This document shows, in pieces, positions 43,168 through 52,808 of a DNA stretch of 64,000 bases (position 1 is the stretch's first letter; every line of letters begins with the position of its first letter). Below the pieces are notes generated by a model, which was given only the letters and a program-made list of their open reading frames with translations, was not told where the DNA came from and searched no databases. The DNA is from Oscillospiraceae bacterium. Lineage in GTDB: Bacteria > Bacillota > Clostridia > Oscillospirales > Oscillospiraceae. The stretch is taken from contig JAETNP010000024.1 of assembly GCA_021768185.1 (NCBI GenBank), positions 1 to 64,000 on the forward strand, given 5' to 3'. The position numbers were made by a program, and so were the translations under genes.

Positions 43168-44274
43168 TCAAGAAAAAGGACGCTCCATAATAGCTCTGAT
43201 AAGCTCCTCGTTTTGATCCAGCTTGGCGATCAGGCTCTCCAGACGGCGGGCGGTGGATTCCCGCAGCTCCTCCCGGCGGTCCAGGGTGTCCTGAAAGACG
43301 GCCTGAAATTTCTCCAGCGTAAAGTTCTCCACAGTAAAGGGGGCGGAGCGGCCAATGGAGGCCAGGAAGGAATCCACCTTGGGATCATAACTGATCCCGA
43401 TCATAGGGACCCCCATGATGGCCGCGTAAATCAGGGAGTGAAGCCGGACCCCCACCAGTACGTCCATACAGCCGATGATGGACAGTGTCTCCTCGGAGAG
43501 ATATTTTTTCCGCAGGCAACCGGCCTGTCCGTCCAGGGCATCGGCCACCGCCTCGCACACCCAGAGATCCTCGTCATAAAAAAAGGGGATCAGGATGGAA
43601 TCCGCGCCGCAGGACTCCCGCAGCCACCGGATGCACCGCTGCACCTCCTGGAGGAAGGCCTTGCCGGGCTTCCGGGCCTTGACAGCCCAGCCCACCACCA
43701 GACGTCCCGGCTGGCGGGGACAGCCCTCCTCCTCCAGAATACGCTCTCCCAACTCCGTTCCCGGCGCCCGGACCCGTATCACCGGGTCGGCGGTCACATG
43801 GATGAGATGGTCCGGGACCCCCAGCTCCAGCAGCAGGTCCCGGCTCTTGGCGTCCCGGACGACGATGCCGTCGGTCCGGCGCAGCACGAAGGCGGTGAAC
43901 CGCCGGTTCCGGGGAGAAAGGATGGGGCCGATGCCCTGGCTGTAGATGAACGTCCGCTTGCCCATCAGCTGGGCCAACCGCAGGATAAACAGATAGTAGA
44001 GGATGCTGCGGCCGGAGGTGGCGTCCTGGAGCAGGCTGCCGCCGCCGGAGAGGAGCATGTCACAGCGCCGGACGGAGCGGAAAATCGCCCAGAGGTTCAT
44101 CCGGGCGGCGGCCTTGACGCCGTACTTTTCCGCCGTCTGAGCGGGTGACTGGGAGAGCACGGTGATATCCACCTGGGGCAGCTTCTCCCGCAGGTTGTCG
44201 ATGACGGTGCGGAGAATGGACTCATCGCCGATGTTGTTGAAGCCGTAATACCCCGATATCAGTATGTTATACAT
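43168..44274 (-). CDS. csaB: Polysaccharide pyruvyl transferase CsaB
   Basis: 368 residues. Matches the CsaB pattern: MYNILISGYYGFNNIGDESILRTV at the start, LLSGGGSLLQD, QGIGPI and a C-terminal GVRLHSLIYAAIMGVPMIGISYDPKV. CsaB adds pyruvyl ketals to secondary wall polymer, which anchors SLH-domain proteins. It starts 2 bp after the DUF5693 gene, a pairing that is common in Clostridia. Confidence 0.92.
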   Translation of the reverse strand: MYNILISGYYGFNNIGDESILRTVIDNLREKLPQVDITVLSQSPAQTAEKYGVKAAARMNLWAIFRSVRRCDMLLSGGGSLLQDATSGRSILYYLFILRLAQLMGKRTFIYSQGIGPILSPRNRRFTAFVLRRTDGIVVRDAKSRDLLLELGVPDHLIHVTADPVIRVRAPGTELGERILEEEGCPRQPGRLVVGWAVKARKPGKAFLQEVQRCIRWLRESCGADSILIPFFYDEDLWVCEAVADALDGQAGCLRKKYLSEETLSIIGCMDVLVGVRLHSLIYAAIMGVPMIGISYDPKVDSFLASIGRSAPFTVENFTLEKFQAVFQDTLDRREELRESTARRLESLIAKLDQNEELIRAIMERPFS

Positions 44275-44276
44275 GT

Positions 44277-46460
44277 CTATCTCTGCTCCGCCCTGCCGTA
44301 CTTTCCCGCGATTCTGCGATAGAGCCGAAGAAGCAGCTCAAAGCAAGCGATCATCACCGCGCCCACCACAATACCGAGGAGCAGTGAGTAGGCCGTGCGG
44401 ACGAACCCCAGGTACAAAGGGGTACGGATGTGCATGAAGGTGTTGCACACGCTGGTCAGACCGATGGTGCCCGCCAGACCGAACAGGGCCGTCCAGAAGG
44501 GCAGCCGCCGCACGGCGCAGTACACCGCCAGCATGATCCCCGGGAAGGCCACCAGGAACTCCTTGGTCCGGGGGCGGGCCAGCAGCAGGTATTCCAGGTC
44601 GTTGCGGAAGATCATCTCCGTGTCGGAGATGGTGACGCCGGTCTCATGGCCGGTGCGGGCCAGGTAGTAGAACCCCGCCAGCCCCACCGCCGCCAGCAGC
44701 AGCACCGCCCACACGGGGATGGTCCAGTTCAGGGCTGTGCCGATGTCCCGAAGGGCCAAATGATCGCTCTCCCGGTCCTTCTCAAAGATGCCGTAATAGG
44801 ACACGAACAGCAGGCAGAAGAAGGCCAGGGGCAGCAGCTGGGCCGCCTTGACGCCCCGGAAGATGCCCATTTCCAGCATAAAATTGGTGGAGGACAAGGG
44901 GGCGGCGGTCATCATGGCTCCCGCCAGGGAGATAGCCACCGCGATGACCAGAATGACGATGGAGCGGGGCAGAATTTTCAGAAGTCCGGCATTCTGGTCC
45001 AGCTTTCGGCCGGACTGTTTGGCAGCTTTCAGGAAGAAGGCCGCGGCCAGGCAGGCGAACACCACCGCGCTGGCAAAGCTGGCCAGCAGCCGGAAGGAGT
45101 TGGGCAGGACCCGCCACGCGGCCGCCACGCACACCGCCGCCGCGCCCGCCAGCAGCAGCGTCCACTTGCGCTTCATGGGCAGGAAGGTGTCGGGCAGCAG
45201 CGCGCCGCCGATGCCCGCGCCCAGTCCGATGGCCAGCATAGCCAGGGAGGGGACCTGATAGTTCTCCATAACGGAGGCCCGGCCGGGGGTGATGCCGTGG
45301 GCGGCAAGGCGGTGGTTCAGGCTCTCAAAGAGGTCCCTGTAGACTTCCGGGTCGGTGATATAGACGTGGTTGTCGTCGGTATCCTTCACCATCTTGAAGT
45401 AGACCACCCGGGCGTTGCGTTCCACGATAGCGCGGTAGATGCAGTTGGCCACTTCCTCCGCGCCCTCGTAGCCATAGTATGCGTAGCGGTACTGGACATA
45501 GTCCCACATGGAGAAAACGCGGACGGCGTTGCAGCCGGAAGCCTGGGCGGTCTCCTCCACGCCGGTCTGCTTGATGTTTTCCCGCTGGACGTTGGTCTCG
45601 ATCATGCCCACGGAGGCCCCGGTACGCTCCATGTAGTCCCGGACGAAGTCCCCGCCGTCGTCATAGCCCAGCAGGGCCTCGCCGCCGGCGATGAGGTAGG
45701 CGGGGGTGATGCCGTACTGCTCATAGCCCGCTACCGCCGCCTGGGCGTAACGGGTGTCGTTGTGTCCGGCGTAGCAGAGGGTCCGGGGGACGATGTCCAT
45801 TCCGGCGGCCTGGATGGTCTCTGCCTTTTCCGGCAGGAGGCCCAAGGAGACATACATAAGCTTGGAGGAAAGCAGATCCTCCCGCTCCACGAAGCCTTTG
45901 TTCTTGGTGTTGGTGTAGGCTCCCTTGCCGCCGTAGAGGGCATCGGCAGCGACACCGTTGAGGAGGATATAGGCCGAATCCCCCGCCTGGAAGCAGAAGA
46001 AGCTGCCGGCGGGGAAACGTTCCTCCAGGCCGGTGACCACGAAGTCTATGGCATCGCCGCCCTTGGCCTCCACCAGAATATCGAAGCGGTCCGCGCCGAA
46101 GTCCTCAAGGCCGGAGACAAAGGCCGCCGGGTAGTCCTCCCGCCAGTCCGCGTCCTGCATAATCTCGTCCATCACGGCGGCGGTGACATTCAGGGGGGAG
46201 TTTTCCATAAGGGTGGTGAGATTTTCTTCCGTCAAGCCCACCTGGGTGATGCCCATGGATTTGAATTCGTTCAGCCACCAGGCGACGTCGTGGTCGCTCT
46301 GTTCCGCCATCCACTCCAGTTCCGCGTAGTCCAGGATGACGTCATAGGTTTTGTTGGCGGATTCCACCTGCCACCGCCCGGCGACAACAAAAATGCTTAC
46401 GATCACTGTCAGGGCCAGGATACCCAGGAGGATGGCGTTTCTCTTAATGTATTGCTTCAT
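44277..46460 (-). CDS. DUF5693 family membrane protein
   Basis: 727 residues. One N-terminal membrane segment (about 10-28), an extracytoplasmic domain of about 380 residues (ELEWMAEQS, MGITQVGLTEENL) and then about eight membrane segments (about 410-715). This is the DUF5693 layout. Function is unknown, but its conserved place next to csaB and murJ points to surface polysaccharide assembly. A structured repeat (copy B) begins 17 bp upstream of the ATG. Confidence 0.85.
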   Translation of the reverse strand: MKQYIKRNAILLGILALTVIVSIFVVAGRWQVESANKTYDVILDYAELEWMAEQSDHDVAWWLNEFKSMGITQVGLTEENLTTLMENSPLNVTAAVMDEIMQDADWREDYPAAFVSGLEDFGADRFDILVEAKGGDAIDFVVTGLEERFPAGSFFCFQAGDSAYILLNGVAADALYGGKGAYTNTKNKGFVEREDLLSSKLMYVSLGLLPEKAETIQAAGMDIVPRTLCYAGHNDTRYAQAAVAGYEQYGITPAYLIAGGEALLGYDDGGDFVRDYMERTGASVGMIETNVQRENIKQTGVEETAQASGCNAVRVFSMWDYVQYRYAYYGYEGAEEVANCIYRAIVERNARVVYFKMVKDTDDNHVYITDPEVYRDLFESLNHRLAAHGITPGRASVMENYQVPSLAMLAIGLGAGIGGALLPDTFLPMKRKWTLLLAGAAAVCVAAAWRVLPNSFRLLASFASAVVFACLAAAFFLKAAKQSGRKLDQNAGLLKILPRSIVILVIAVAISLAGAMMTAAPLSSTNFMLEMGIFRGVKAAQLLPLAFFCLLFVSYYGIFEKDRESDHLALRDIGTALNWTIPVWAVLLLAAVGLAGFYYLARTGHETGVTISDTEMIFRNDLEYLLLARPRTKEFLVAFPGIMLAVYCAVRRLPFWTALFGLAGTIGLTSVCNTFMHIRTPLYLGFVRTAYSLLLGIVVGAVMIACFELLLRLYRRIAGKYGRAEQR

Positions 46461-46830
46461 TTTGGGTCCTTTCTCTGCCGCCCTTCGGGCGGCACGGTAA
46501 TTGTTTCTATTCGATAGCCCGGGGCCTGCGCGGCCCCGGACGCCCTGCGGTCACTTTTGCCGCGCGGCAAAAGTAACCAAAAACGCGCTTAAACCTACGG
46601 TTTAAGAATCCCTTCTCAGCCCCGCCTGACCGGCGGGTCCTCGGCGAGGGGTTTGCGAGGGTTCGGTGGCGGACGGCAGTACGGTAGACCAAGCCGACTA
46701 TGCCTCGGGCGCAAAACAAATCAAAAAATGAGGGATTCTTAAACCGCCAGGTTTAAGTGACTTTTTGGGTACTTTTTGTTCACACAAAAAGTACCCGAGG
46801 AGTCCGGGGGCGAGAAGCCCCCGGGGCAGG
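46461..46830. other. Intergenic region occupied by structured repeat copy B
   Basis: 370 bp without a gene; 46477-46824 is repeat copy B, leaving almost no other sequence between the DUF5693 gene and ruvX. Confidence 0.75.
46477..46824. repeat. Dispersed structured repeat, copy B (mirror-symmetric)
   Basis: H1 GCCGCCC/GGGCGGC (46477-46493), H2 CCGGGGCC/GGCCCCGG (46519-46539), H3 the 22-bp palindrome from 46553 to 46574 (ACTTTTGCCGC/GCGGCAAAAGT), H4 CTTAAACC/GGTTTAAG (46588-46606), body, H4' (46738-46757), H3' GGGTACTTTTTGT/ACAAAAAGTACCC (46767-46796), H2' CCGGGGGC/GCCCCCGG (46804-46824). The two halves mirror each other. Confidence 0.88.
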
Positions 46831-47259
46831 TCAAGAAGTGGTCCTCCCACTGCGGCGAAAGGTAAGATACCCTTCGAGGATCAGCGCCGCCGCCACCGCG
46901 TCAACGGTTTTCTTCCGTGCCTTCGCCCGCTTCCCGGAGGAAGCTAAAATATTGTGTGCGTCGATGGTGGTGCGCCGCTCATCCCATAACCGCACAGGGA
47001 GGGAAAAGGTATCCTCCAGTATGTGGGAGAAGGCCTCCGCCTTCTCCGCCCTGGGGCCCAGGGTCCCGTCCATGTTCTTAGGATACCCCAGCACCAGCTC
47101 CTCCACCCCGTACTCCTCGATCAGCTCTCCCAGACGGCGGACCACCTCCGCCTCCTTTCGCGTGTGAATCACTTCCGTATACCCGGCCAGCAGGCCGGTA
47201 AGATCGGAAACCGCCGCTCCCGTGTGGGCGTCTCCGTAATCAATGGCCAGAATGCGCAC
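46831..47259 (-). CDS. ruvX: Holliday junction resolvase-like protein RuvX (YqgF)
   Basis: 142 residues. RNase H-like fold with MRILAIDYGDAHTGAAVSD at the start, where most members have R in place of H in DxGxxRxG, then ELVLGYPKNMDGTLGPRA and LWDERRTTIDAH. It acts in rRNA processing or recombination-linked nuclease activity. The gene stands alone, followed directly by repeat copy B. Confidence 0.92.
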   Translation of the reverse strand: MRILAIDYGDAHTGAAVSDLTGLLAGYTEVIHTRKEAEVVRRLGELIEEYGVEELVLGYPKNMDGTLGPRAEKAEAFSHILEDTFSLPVRLWDERRTTIDAHNILASSGKRAKARKKTVDAVAAALILEGYLTFRRSGRTTS

Positions 47260-47569
47260 AGCTTGCCTCCTTTTTATACCGGTATCGCGGCCGTAACCGC
47301 ATACGTTTTTTATTATACAATATTCCTACAGGAAAAAAAAGTAGGAGAATTGTAAATTTTCTGTTGACCTTGGGCAGAATTGGTGATATAGTAAGCAATA
47401 CCTGTGGAAATGGGGCTTTCTTTTTGCGCGCTTTTCGCTTCCGCGTCAAAAAGCGGCTCCTTCCCAACAGGGAGGCAATCGTCATTTCGCGCGGCCGCCC
47501 GATACGGCTGCTGCGAAATCAGTACAGGCCACTGAGCCTGCATACATCTATAAGGAGGTGCCGTTAGGA
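47260..47569. other. Divergent region before rpmG
   Basis: 310 bp without a gene. It holds an AT-rich block (47290-47360), the rpmG promoter, and a leader of about 170 bases with two hairpins: one around GCGCTTTTCGC/GTCAAAAAGC (47425-47455) and one with ATTTCGC...GCGAAAT (about 47484-47519). Whether the second is regulatory is unknown. Confidence 0.5.
47364..47392 (+). promoter_or_regulatory. Promoter of rpmG-secE-nusG-rplK-rplA
   Basis: TTGACC (47364-47369), 17-bp spacer, TATAGT (47387-47392). Confidence 0.8.
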
Positions 47570-47719
47570 ATGCGCGTGAAAATCACTCTGAGATGCAACG
47601 AGTGCAAGCAGAGAAACTACAACACGGTCAAGAACAAGAAGAACGACCCTGACCGACTGGAGATGAAGAAGTACTGCCCCTTCTGCCGGAAGCACACGGT
47701 CCACTCTGAGACCAAGTAA
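47570..47719 (+). CDS. rpmG: 50S ribosomal protein L33
   Basis: 49 residues, [19 protein letters not shown] at the start and [13 protein letters not shown] near the end. Two CxxC pairs (CNEC, CPFC) are kept, so this is the zinc-binding form. ATAAGGAGG lies upstream. It opens the secE-nusG-rplKA unit, as is common in Firmicutes. Confidence 0.97.
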   Translation: MRVKITLRCNECKQRNYNTVKNKKNDPDRLEMKKYCPFCRKHTVHSETK

Positions 47720-47745
47720 AGCAAGTAAGGAAAGGAACATTCATC

Positions 47746-47961
47746 ATGGCTGAAGAAAAGAAAGTCAAGAAGGATCGGGGCCGCTGGTTCCGCGAAATGA
47801 GAAGCGAACTGAAAAAGGTCGTATGGCCTACCCCCAAGAAGGTCGCCAAGAATACCGGTACGGTCATCCTGTACAGTATCATCTTCGGCGCCTGCATCTG
47901 GATCTTTGACGGCGTCGCCGCCCTGTTTATCAAGACCCTGCTGAGCCTGTTCGCCGCGTAA
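47746..47961 (+). CDS. secE: Preprotein translocase subunit SecE
   Basis: 71 residues. A charged N-terminus with the SecE signature FREMRSELKKVVWPTPKKVAKNT is followed by a single C-terminal membrane segment. It clamps SecY in the translocon. It starts 26 bp after rpmG and 14 bp before nusG. Confidence 0.95.
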   Translation: MAEEKKVKKDRGRWFREMRSELKKVVWPTPKKVAKNTGTVILYSIIFGACIWIFDGVAALFIKTLLSLFAA

Positions 47962-47975
47962 GAGGGCGAGAGGAC

Positions 47976-48509
47976 ATGTCTGATAACGCAAAGTGGTATG
48001 TCGTCCACACCTACTCCGGATATGAAAACGCCGTAAAGACCACCATCGAAAAGTTTGTGACCAACCGCCATCTGGAGAACATGATCGTGGACATCCAGAT
48101 CCCCCTGGAGACCGTCACGGAGATCAACGAGAACGGCGTGGCCAAGGAAGTGGAACGGAAGATCTTCCCCGGCTACGTGCTCATCAAGATGGTAATGACC
48201 GACGACACCTGGCACCTGGTCCGCAACGTGCGCGGCGTGACGGGCTTTGTCGGCGAGGCCAACAACAAGCCCATCCCCCTCTCCGAGGAGGAGGTCCTCG
48301 AGTGGGGCATGGAAAAGCACGAGATCGTGGTGGGCTACAAGGTGGGCGACACCGTCCGCATCAGCGACGGTCCCCTGGAGTCCTTCAGCGGCATCGTGGA
48401 AGAGATCGACGCGGAGAAGAACAAGGTCACCGTGGTCGTCTCCATGTTCGGCAGGGAGACCCCCGTCGAGATGGAACTGGAGCAGGTGGAGCTGGAGCAC
48501 GAGGCGTAA
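47976..48509 (+). CDS. nusG: Transcription termination/antitermination factor NusG
   Basis: 177 residues. NGN domain (KWYVVHTYSGYENAVK; FPGYVLIKMVMTDDTWHLVRN) and a C-terminal KOW domain (GDTVRISDGPLESFSGIVEEID). It binds RNA polymerase and modulates pausing and termination. Located in the conserved secE-nusG-rplK order. Confidence 0.97.
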   Translation: MSDNAKWYVVHTYSGYENAVKTTIEKFVTNRHLENMIVDIQIPLETVTEINENGVAKEVERKIFPGYVLIKMVMTDDTWHLVRNVRGVTGFVGEANNKPIPLSEEEVLEWGMEKHEIVVGYKVGDTVRISDGPLESFSGIVEEIDAEKNKVTVVVSMFGRETPVEMELEQVELEHEA

Positions 48510-48579
48510 GCCGCCGTCCTTCCGGCCCCCAAATTACTTTAGCATCCGCCCGGAAGCGGTCATAAGGCCGCCCGGCACC

Positions 48580-48617
48580 GTGGGAGGAGTCCGCCGGGGC
48601 GCGGAGTCCGTCACCAC
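48580..48617 (+). promoter_or_regulatory. Possible L1-binding leader before rplK
   Basis: The 135-bp nusG-rplK gap contains GTGGGAGGAGTCCGC and GCGGAGTCCGTCACCAC, which can form a stem with internal asymmetry resembling the L1-binding hairpins that autoregulate rplK-rplA in many bacteria. The identification is by resemblance only. Confidence 0.45.
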
Positions 48618-48644
48618 CACATTTTATCAAGGAGGTGCCTACAC

Positions 48645-49070
48645 ATGGCACAGAAAGTCGTAGGATACGTCAAACTTCAGATTCCCGCGGGCAAGGCAAC
48701 GCCCGCTCCCCCCGTTGGCCCCGCTCTGGGCCAGCACGGCGTGAACATCGCCGCTTTCACCAAGGAGTTCAACGAGCGCACCAAGGGTGACATGGGCATG
48801 ATCATCCCCGTCATCATCACCGTGTACTCCGACCGCTCCTTCACCTTCATCACCAAGACTCCCCCCGCGGCGGTCCTCATCAAGAAGGCCTGCAACATCG
48901 AGTCCGGCTCCGGCGTGCCCAACAAGACCAAGGTGGCCACCATCAGCAAGGCCGATGTGCAGAAGATCGCCGAGACCAAGATGCCCGACCTGAACGCCGC
49001 CAGCCTGGAATCCGCCATGAGCATGATCGCCGGCACGGCCCGCAGCATGGGCGTCGTCGTGGGTGAATAA
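48645..49070 (+). CDS. rplK: 50S ribosomal protein L11
   Basis: 141 residues, complete, with [26 protein letters not shown] at the start (glycine-rich L11 motif) and the C-terminal rRNA-binding domain. AAGGAGGTGCC lies upstream. Followed by rplA after 15 bp. Confidence 0.97.
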   Translation: MAQKVVGYVKLQIPAGKATPAPPVGPALGQHGVNIAAFTKEFNERTKGDMGMIIPVIITVYSDRSFTFITKTPPAAVLIKKACNIESGSGVPNKTKVATISKADVQKIAETKMPDLNAASLESAMSMIAGTARSMGVVVGE

Positions 49071-49085
49071 AGGAGGGCTTGAGAG

Positions 49086-49778
49086 ATGTTTAGAGGCAAG
49101 AAATATCAGAACAGCGCCAAGCAGATCGACCGCGCCACCCAGTACGAGGCCAAGGAGGCCTTTGAGCTGATCTGCAAGACCGCTTCCGCCAAGTTTGATG
49201 AGACCGTGGAGCTCCACGTGAAGCTGGGCGTTGACTCCCGTCACGCCGACCAGCAGGTCCGCGGCGCCGTGGTCCTGCCCCACGGCACCGGCAAGACCGT
49301 CCGCGTCCTGGTGTTCGCCAAGGGTGACAAGGCTGACGCCGCCCGCGAGGCTGGCGCCGACTACGTGGGCGAGATGGACATGGTGGAGAAGATCCAGAAG
49401 GAGAACTGGTTTGACTTCGACGTGGTGGTCGCCAGCCCCGACATGATGGGCGTTGTGGGCCGCCTCGGTAAGCTGCTGGGTCCCAAGGGCCTGATGCCCT
49501 CCCCCAAGGCCGGCACCGTCACCCCCGACGTGGCCAAGGCTGTGCAGGAAGTCAAGGCCGGTAAGATCGAGTACCGTCTGGACAAGACCAACATCATTCA
49601 CTGCCCCATCGGCAAGGTGTCCTTCGGCGCTGAGAAGCTGAACGACAACTTCAACACCCTCATGGGCGCCATCATCAAGGCCAAGCCCGCCGCCGCCAAG
49701 GGCCAGTATGTGAAGAGCTGCGTCACAGCCTCCACCATGGGCCCCGGCGTCAAGGTCAGCACCGCCCGTCTGGTGTGA
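49086..49778 (+). CDS. rplA: 50S ribosomal protein L1
   Basis: 230 residues, complete, with [17 protein letters not shown] and the L1 signature near [19 protein letters not shown]. It binds 23S rRNA at the L1 stalk and usually represses its own operon. Unlike the standard order, rplJ and rplL do not follow; a strong terminator does. Confidence 0.97.
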   Translation: MFRGKKYQNSAKQIDRATQYEAKEAFELICKTASAKFDETVELHVKLGVDSRHADQQVRGAVVLPHGTGKTVRVLVFAKGDKADAAREAGADYVGEMDMVEKIQKENWFDFDVVVASPDMMGVVGRLGKLLGPKGLMPSPKAGTVTPDVAKAVQEVKAGKIEYRLDKTNIIHCPIGKVSFGAEKLNDNFNTLMGAIIKAKPAAAKGQYVKSCVTASTMGPGVKVSTARLV

Positions 49779-49798
49779 TCTGTCCATAACAGGATGAT

Positions 49799-49833
49799 AA
49801 AAAGCTCCAGGTCTGCGGACCTGGAGCTTTTTT
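49799..49833 (+). terminator. Terminator after rplA
   Basis: Arms AAAAAGCTCCAGGTC (49799-49813) and GACCTGGAGCTTTTT (49818-49832), loop TGCG, followed by more T residues: a textbook terminator ending the ribosomal-protein unit. Confidence 0.95.
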
Positions 49834-49927
49834 GCGTGCCGGGAAGGTTTTAATCAATTAGGTGCCGTTTCCGGGCCTGACGCTCTTGATCATATCATAT
49901 TTTTGTGCGGCAATGGGGCAAAACTAC

Positions 49928-49956
49928 TTGCAATTCCGTCCAAAATCCGATATAAT
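49928..49956 (+). promoter_or_regulatory. leuS promoter
   Basis: TTGCAA (49928-49933), 17-bp spacer, TATAAT (49951-49956). Transcription would start near 49963, only about three bases before the ATG at 49966, which argues for the downstream TTG as the leuS start. Confidence 0.75.
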
Positions 49957-50019
49957 ACTCCCTGTATGAAAATTTCGCCGGAGCGTGCCCGGACAATATA
50001 CAAAGAGAGTGTGATAATT

Positions 50020-52449
50020 TTGAAATACGATTTCGCAGCCATTGAGCCCAAATGGCAAAAGCGCTGGGAGGAGGGCAAAGTTTTTGCCGCCGCCGATAAG
50101 AGCGAGAAGCCCAAGTTCTATGGCCTCATTGAGTTCCCCTACCCTTCCGGCCAGGGGCTCCACGTGGGCCATCCCCGGCCCTATACCGCTATGGACATCG
50201 TCACCCGCAAAAAGCGGATGGACGGGTACAACGTCCTCTTCCCCATGGGCTTCGACGCCTTCGGCCTGCCCACGGAGAACTACGCCATCAAAAACCACAT
50301 CCACCCCGCCATCGTCACCAAGCAGAACATCGCCCGCTTTACCACGCAGCTCAAGCGTCTGGGCTTCGGCTTCGACTGGGACCGGGTAGTGGACACCACC
50401 GACCCCAGCTATTATAAGTGGACCCAGTGGATCTTCCTCCAGCTCTATAAGAACGGCCTGGCCTACAAGGCCACCATGCCGGTGAACTGGTGTACCTCCT
50501 GCAAGTGCGTCCTGGCCAACGAGGAGGTGGTGGAGGGCGTCTGCGAGCGCTGCGGCAGCCCCGTCATCCGGAAGGAAAAGAGCCAGTGGATGCTGCGCAT
50601 CACCAAGTACGCCCAGCGGCTCATTGACGACCTGGACGACCTGGACTTCATCGAGCGGGTGAAGACCCAGCAGAAGAACTGGATCGGCCGCTCCACCGGC
50701 GCGGAGGTGGTTTTCAAGGCCACCACCGGCGACGACATCGTGGTCTTCACCACCCGGCCCGACACCCTCTTCGGGGCCACCTATATGGTCCTGTCCCCGG
50801 AGCACGAGCTGGTGAAGAAATGGATGCCCCTGCTGAAAAACAGGGACGAGGTCCAGGCCTACCAGCGCGCCGCCGCCTCCAAGAGCGATCTGGAGCGGAC
50901 GGAGCTGAACAAGGAAAAGACCGGCGTATGCCTGGACGGCGTGAAGGGCGTGAACCCGGTGAACGGGCGGGAGATCCCCATCTTCATCTCCGACTATGTG
51001 CTGGCCACCTACGGCACCGGGGCCATCATGGCCGTGCCCGCCCACGACGACCGTGACTGGGAGTTCGCCAAGAAGTTCGGGTGCGAGATTATTGAGGTAG
51101 TTTCCGGCGGCGAGGACGTGCAGAAGGCCGCCTTCACCGCCAAGGACGAGACCGGCGTCCTGGTCAACTCCGAGTTTTTGAACGGCCTCACCGTCAAGGA
51201 CGCCATCCCCGTCATCACCAAGTGGCTGGAGGAGAAGGGCATCGGCGAGGCCAAGGTCAACTACAAGCTCCGGGACTGGGTCTTCTCCCGCCAGCGGTAC
51301 TGGGGCGAGCCCATCCCCATGGTGTACTGCGAAAAGTGCGGCTGGCAGCCCCTGCCGGAGAGCGAGCTGCCCCTGCTCCTCCCCGAGGTGGAGAGCTACG
51401 AGCCCACCGACGACGGCGAGAGCCCCATCAGCAAGATGACCGACTGGGTCAGCACCACCTGCCCCTGCTGCGGCGGCCCGGCCAAGCGGGAGACGGACAC
51501 CATGCCCCAGTGGGCCGGGTCCAGCTGGTACTTCCTGCGGTATATGGACCCCCACAACGACAAGGCGCTGGCCTCCAGGGAAGCCCTCGAATACTGGTCC
51601 CCGGTGGACTGGTACAACGGCGGCATGGAGCACACCACCCTCCACCTGCTCTACAGCCGGTTCTGGCACAAGTTCCTCTACGACATCGGCGTGGTCCCCA
51701 CCAAGGAGCCCTATCAGAAGCGCACCAGCCACGGCATGATCCTGGGCGAGGGCGGCGAGAAGATGAGCAAATCCCGGGGCAACGTGGTGAATCCGGACGA
51801 TATCATCCAGGCCTACGGCGCGGACACCCTGCGCATGTATATCATGTTCATCGGCGATTTTGAGAAGGCCGCCGCCTGGTCCGACAACGCGGTGAAGGGC
51901 TGCAAGCGCTTCCTGGACCGGGTGTGGAACCTCTCCGAGAGCTGCAATGACAGCCTGGACTACACCCCCACCAACGAGTCCGGCATCCACAAGACCATCA
52001 AAAAGGTGGCCGACGACATCGAGGCCATGAAGTTCAACACCGCCATTGCCGCCATGATGGCCCTGGTCAACGACTTCTACGCCAACGGCTGCTCCAAGGG
52101 CGACATGAAGACCCTGCTGCTGCTGCTGAACCCCTTTGCCCCCCACATGTGCGAGGAGCTGTGGGAGACTATGGGTTTCGCCGCCGCAGAGGGCAAAATG
52201 GCCTGTCAGATGAGCTGGCCCGCCTACGACGAGAGCAAGACGGCGGCCTCCTCTGTGGAGATGGCCGTCCAGGTCCAGGGCAAGCTGCGGGGCACCATCA
52301 GCGTCCCCGTGGACAGCGAAGAGACTGCGGTGGTGGAGGCCGCCAAGGCCGTCGATAAGGTGGCCCGGGCCATTGAGGGCATGGACATCGTGAAGGTGAT
52401 CCACGTGAAGAACAAGCTGGTGAACCTGATCGTCAAGCCCAGGAAGTAA
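50020..52449 (+). CDS. leuS: Leucyl-tRNA synthetase
   Basis: 809 residues from TTG 50020. [19 protein letters not shown] matches the usual LeuRS N-terminus, and the frame upstream runs into the promoter. Class I motifs: [12 protein letters not shown] (HIGH-type) and [10 protein letters not shown] (KMSKS). The CP1 editing domain lies between about 220 and 400, and the zinc-type insert [18 protein letters not shown] follows. ATG 49966 is an alternative start adding 18 residues. A terminator hairpin follows the gene. Confidence 0.95.
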   Translation: MKYDFAAIEPKWQKRWEEGKVFAAADKSEKPKFYGLIEFPYPSGQGLHVGHPRPYTAMDIVTRKKRMDGYNVLFPMGFDAFGLPTENYAIKNHIHPAIVTKQNIARFTTQLKRLGFGFDWDRVVDTTDPSYYKWTQWIFLQLYKNGLAYKATMPVNWCTSCKCVLANEEVVEGVCERCGSPVIRKEKSQWMLRITKYAQRLIDDLDDLDFIERVKTQQKNWIGRSTGAEVVFKATTGDDIVVFTTRPDTLFGATYMVLSPEHELVKKWMPLLKNRDEVQAYQRAAASKSDLERTELNKEKTGVCLDGVKGVNPVNGREIPIFISDYVLATYGTGAIMAVPAHDDRDWEFAKKFGCEIIEVVSGGEDVQKAAFTAKDETGVLVNSEFLNGLTVKDAIPVITKWLEEKGIGEAKVNYKLRDWVFSRQRYWGEPIPMVYCEKCGWQPLPESELPLLLPEVESYEPTDDGESPISKMTDWVSTTCPCCGGPAKRETDTMPQWAGSSWYFLRYMDPHNDKALASREALEYWSPVDWYNGGMEHTTLHLLYSRFWHKFLYDIGVVPTKEPYQKRTSHGMILGEGGEKMSKSRGNVVNPDDIIQAYGADTLRMYIMFIGDFEKAAAWSDNAVKGCKRFLDRVWNLSESCNDSLDYTPTNESGIHKTIKKVADDIEAMKFNTAIAAMMALVNDFYANGCSKGDMKTLLLLLNPFAPHMCEELWETMGFAAAEGKMACQMSWPAYDESKTAASSVEMAVQVQGKLRGTISVPVDSEETAVVEAAKAVDKVARAIEGMDIVKVIHVKNKLVNLIVKPRK

Positions 52450-52460
52450 GAGAATGTACG

Positions 52461-52492
52461 GCGGCGCGGTATGCCCAGACATACCGCGCCGC
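52461..52492 (+). terminator. Terminator after leuS
   Basis: Arms GCGGCGCGGTATG (52461-52473) and CATACCGCGCCGC (52480-52492) pair over 13 bp; followed by TCTTTG, a weak T-run. Confidence 0.75.
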
Positions 52493-52513
52493 TCTTTGCA
52501 AGGAGACGTTGAA

Positions 52514-52732
52514 ATGGAGTACACAAAAGAGGACCTGCTGGAAGCGAAACGGCAGATCGACTCCACGCTGCACAAACTGGAGGAGGTCATCAGGACCCTT
52601 GAGGCCAAGGAGAGCCGGCACAAGTCCCAGATCACCCTGGCGCAGAGACGGATAAAGGCGTTCACCATTGCCGGCGGTTTGATCGAGCGGGAGCTGGAAA
52701 GAAATTTCCGGGAAAACAGGAAATCCTCTTGA
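52514..52732 (+). CDS. Small helical protein of unknown function
   Basis: 72 residues from ATG 52514, with AAGGAGACG ten bases upstream. The sequence is almost wholly helical and charged (LLEAKRQIDSTLHKLEEVIRTLEAKE then QITLAQRRIKAFTIAGG), suggesting a coiled-coil or oligomerising protein. No signal peptide or cysteine. Its stop codon overlaps the -35 box of the next promoter. I do not recognise a family. Confidence 0.65.
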   Translation: MEYTKEDLLEAKRQIDSTLHKLEEVIRTLEAKESRHKSQITLAQRRIKAFTIAGGLIERELERNFRENRKSS

Positions 52733-52759
52733 CTTGGAGCCTGCTCCAGATGATATGCT
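52729..52759 (+). promoter_or_regulatory. MerR-type promoter of Fe-S aldo/keto reductase
   Basis: TTGACT (52729-52734) and TATGCT (52754-52759) are 19 bp apart, too long for ordinary sigma-A use but typical of MerR-activated promoters. The dyad TGGAG-CCTG-CTCCA (52735-52748) lies in the spacer, as in AdhR-like sites. The merR gene two genes downstream is the likely activator. Confidence 0.85.
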
Positions 52760-52808
52760 GAAAGGCAGCGAGAACTGAGACCGGAATACGGAAAGGAGAC
52801 AAACCAAC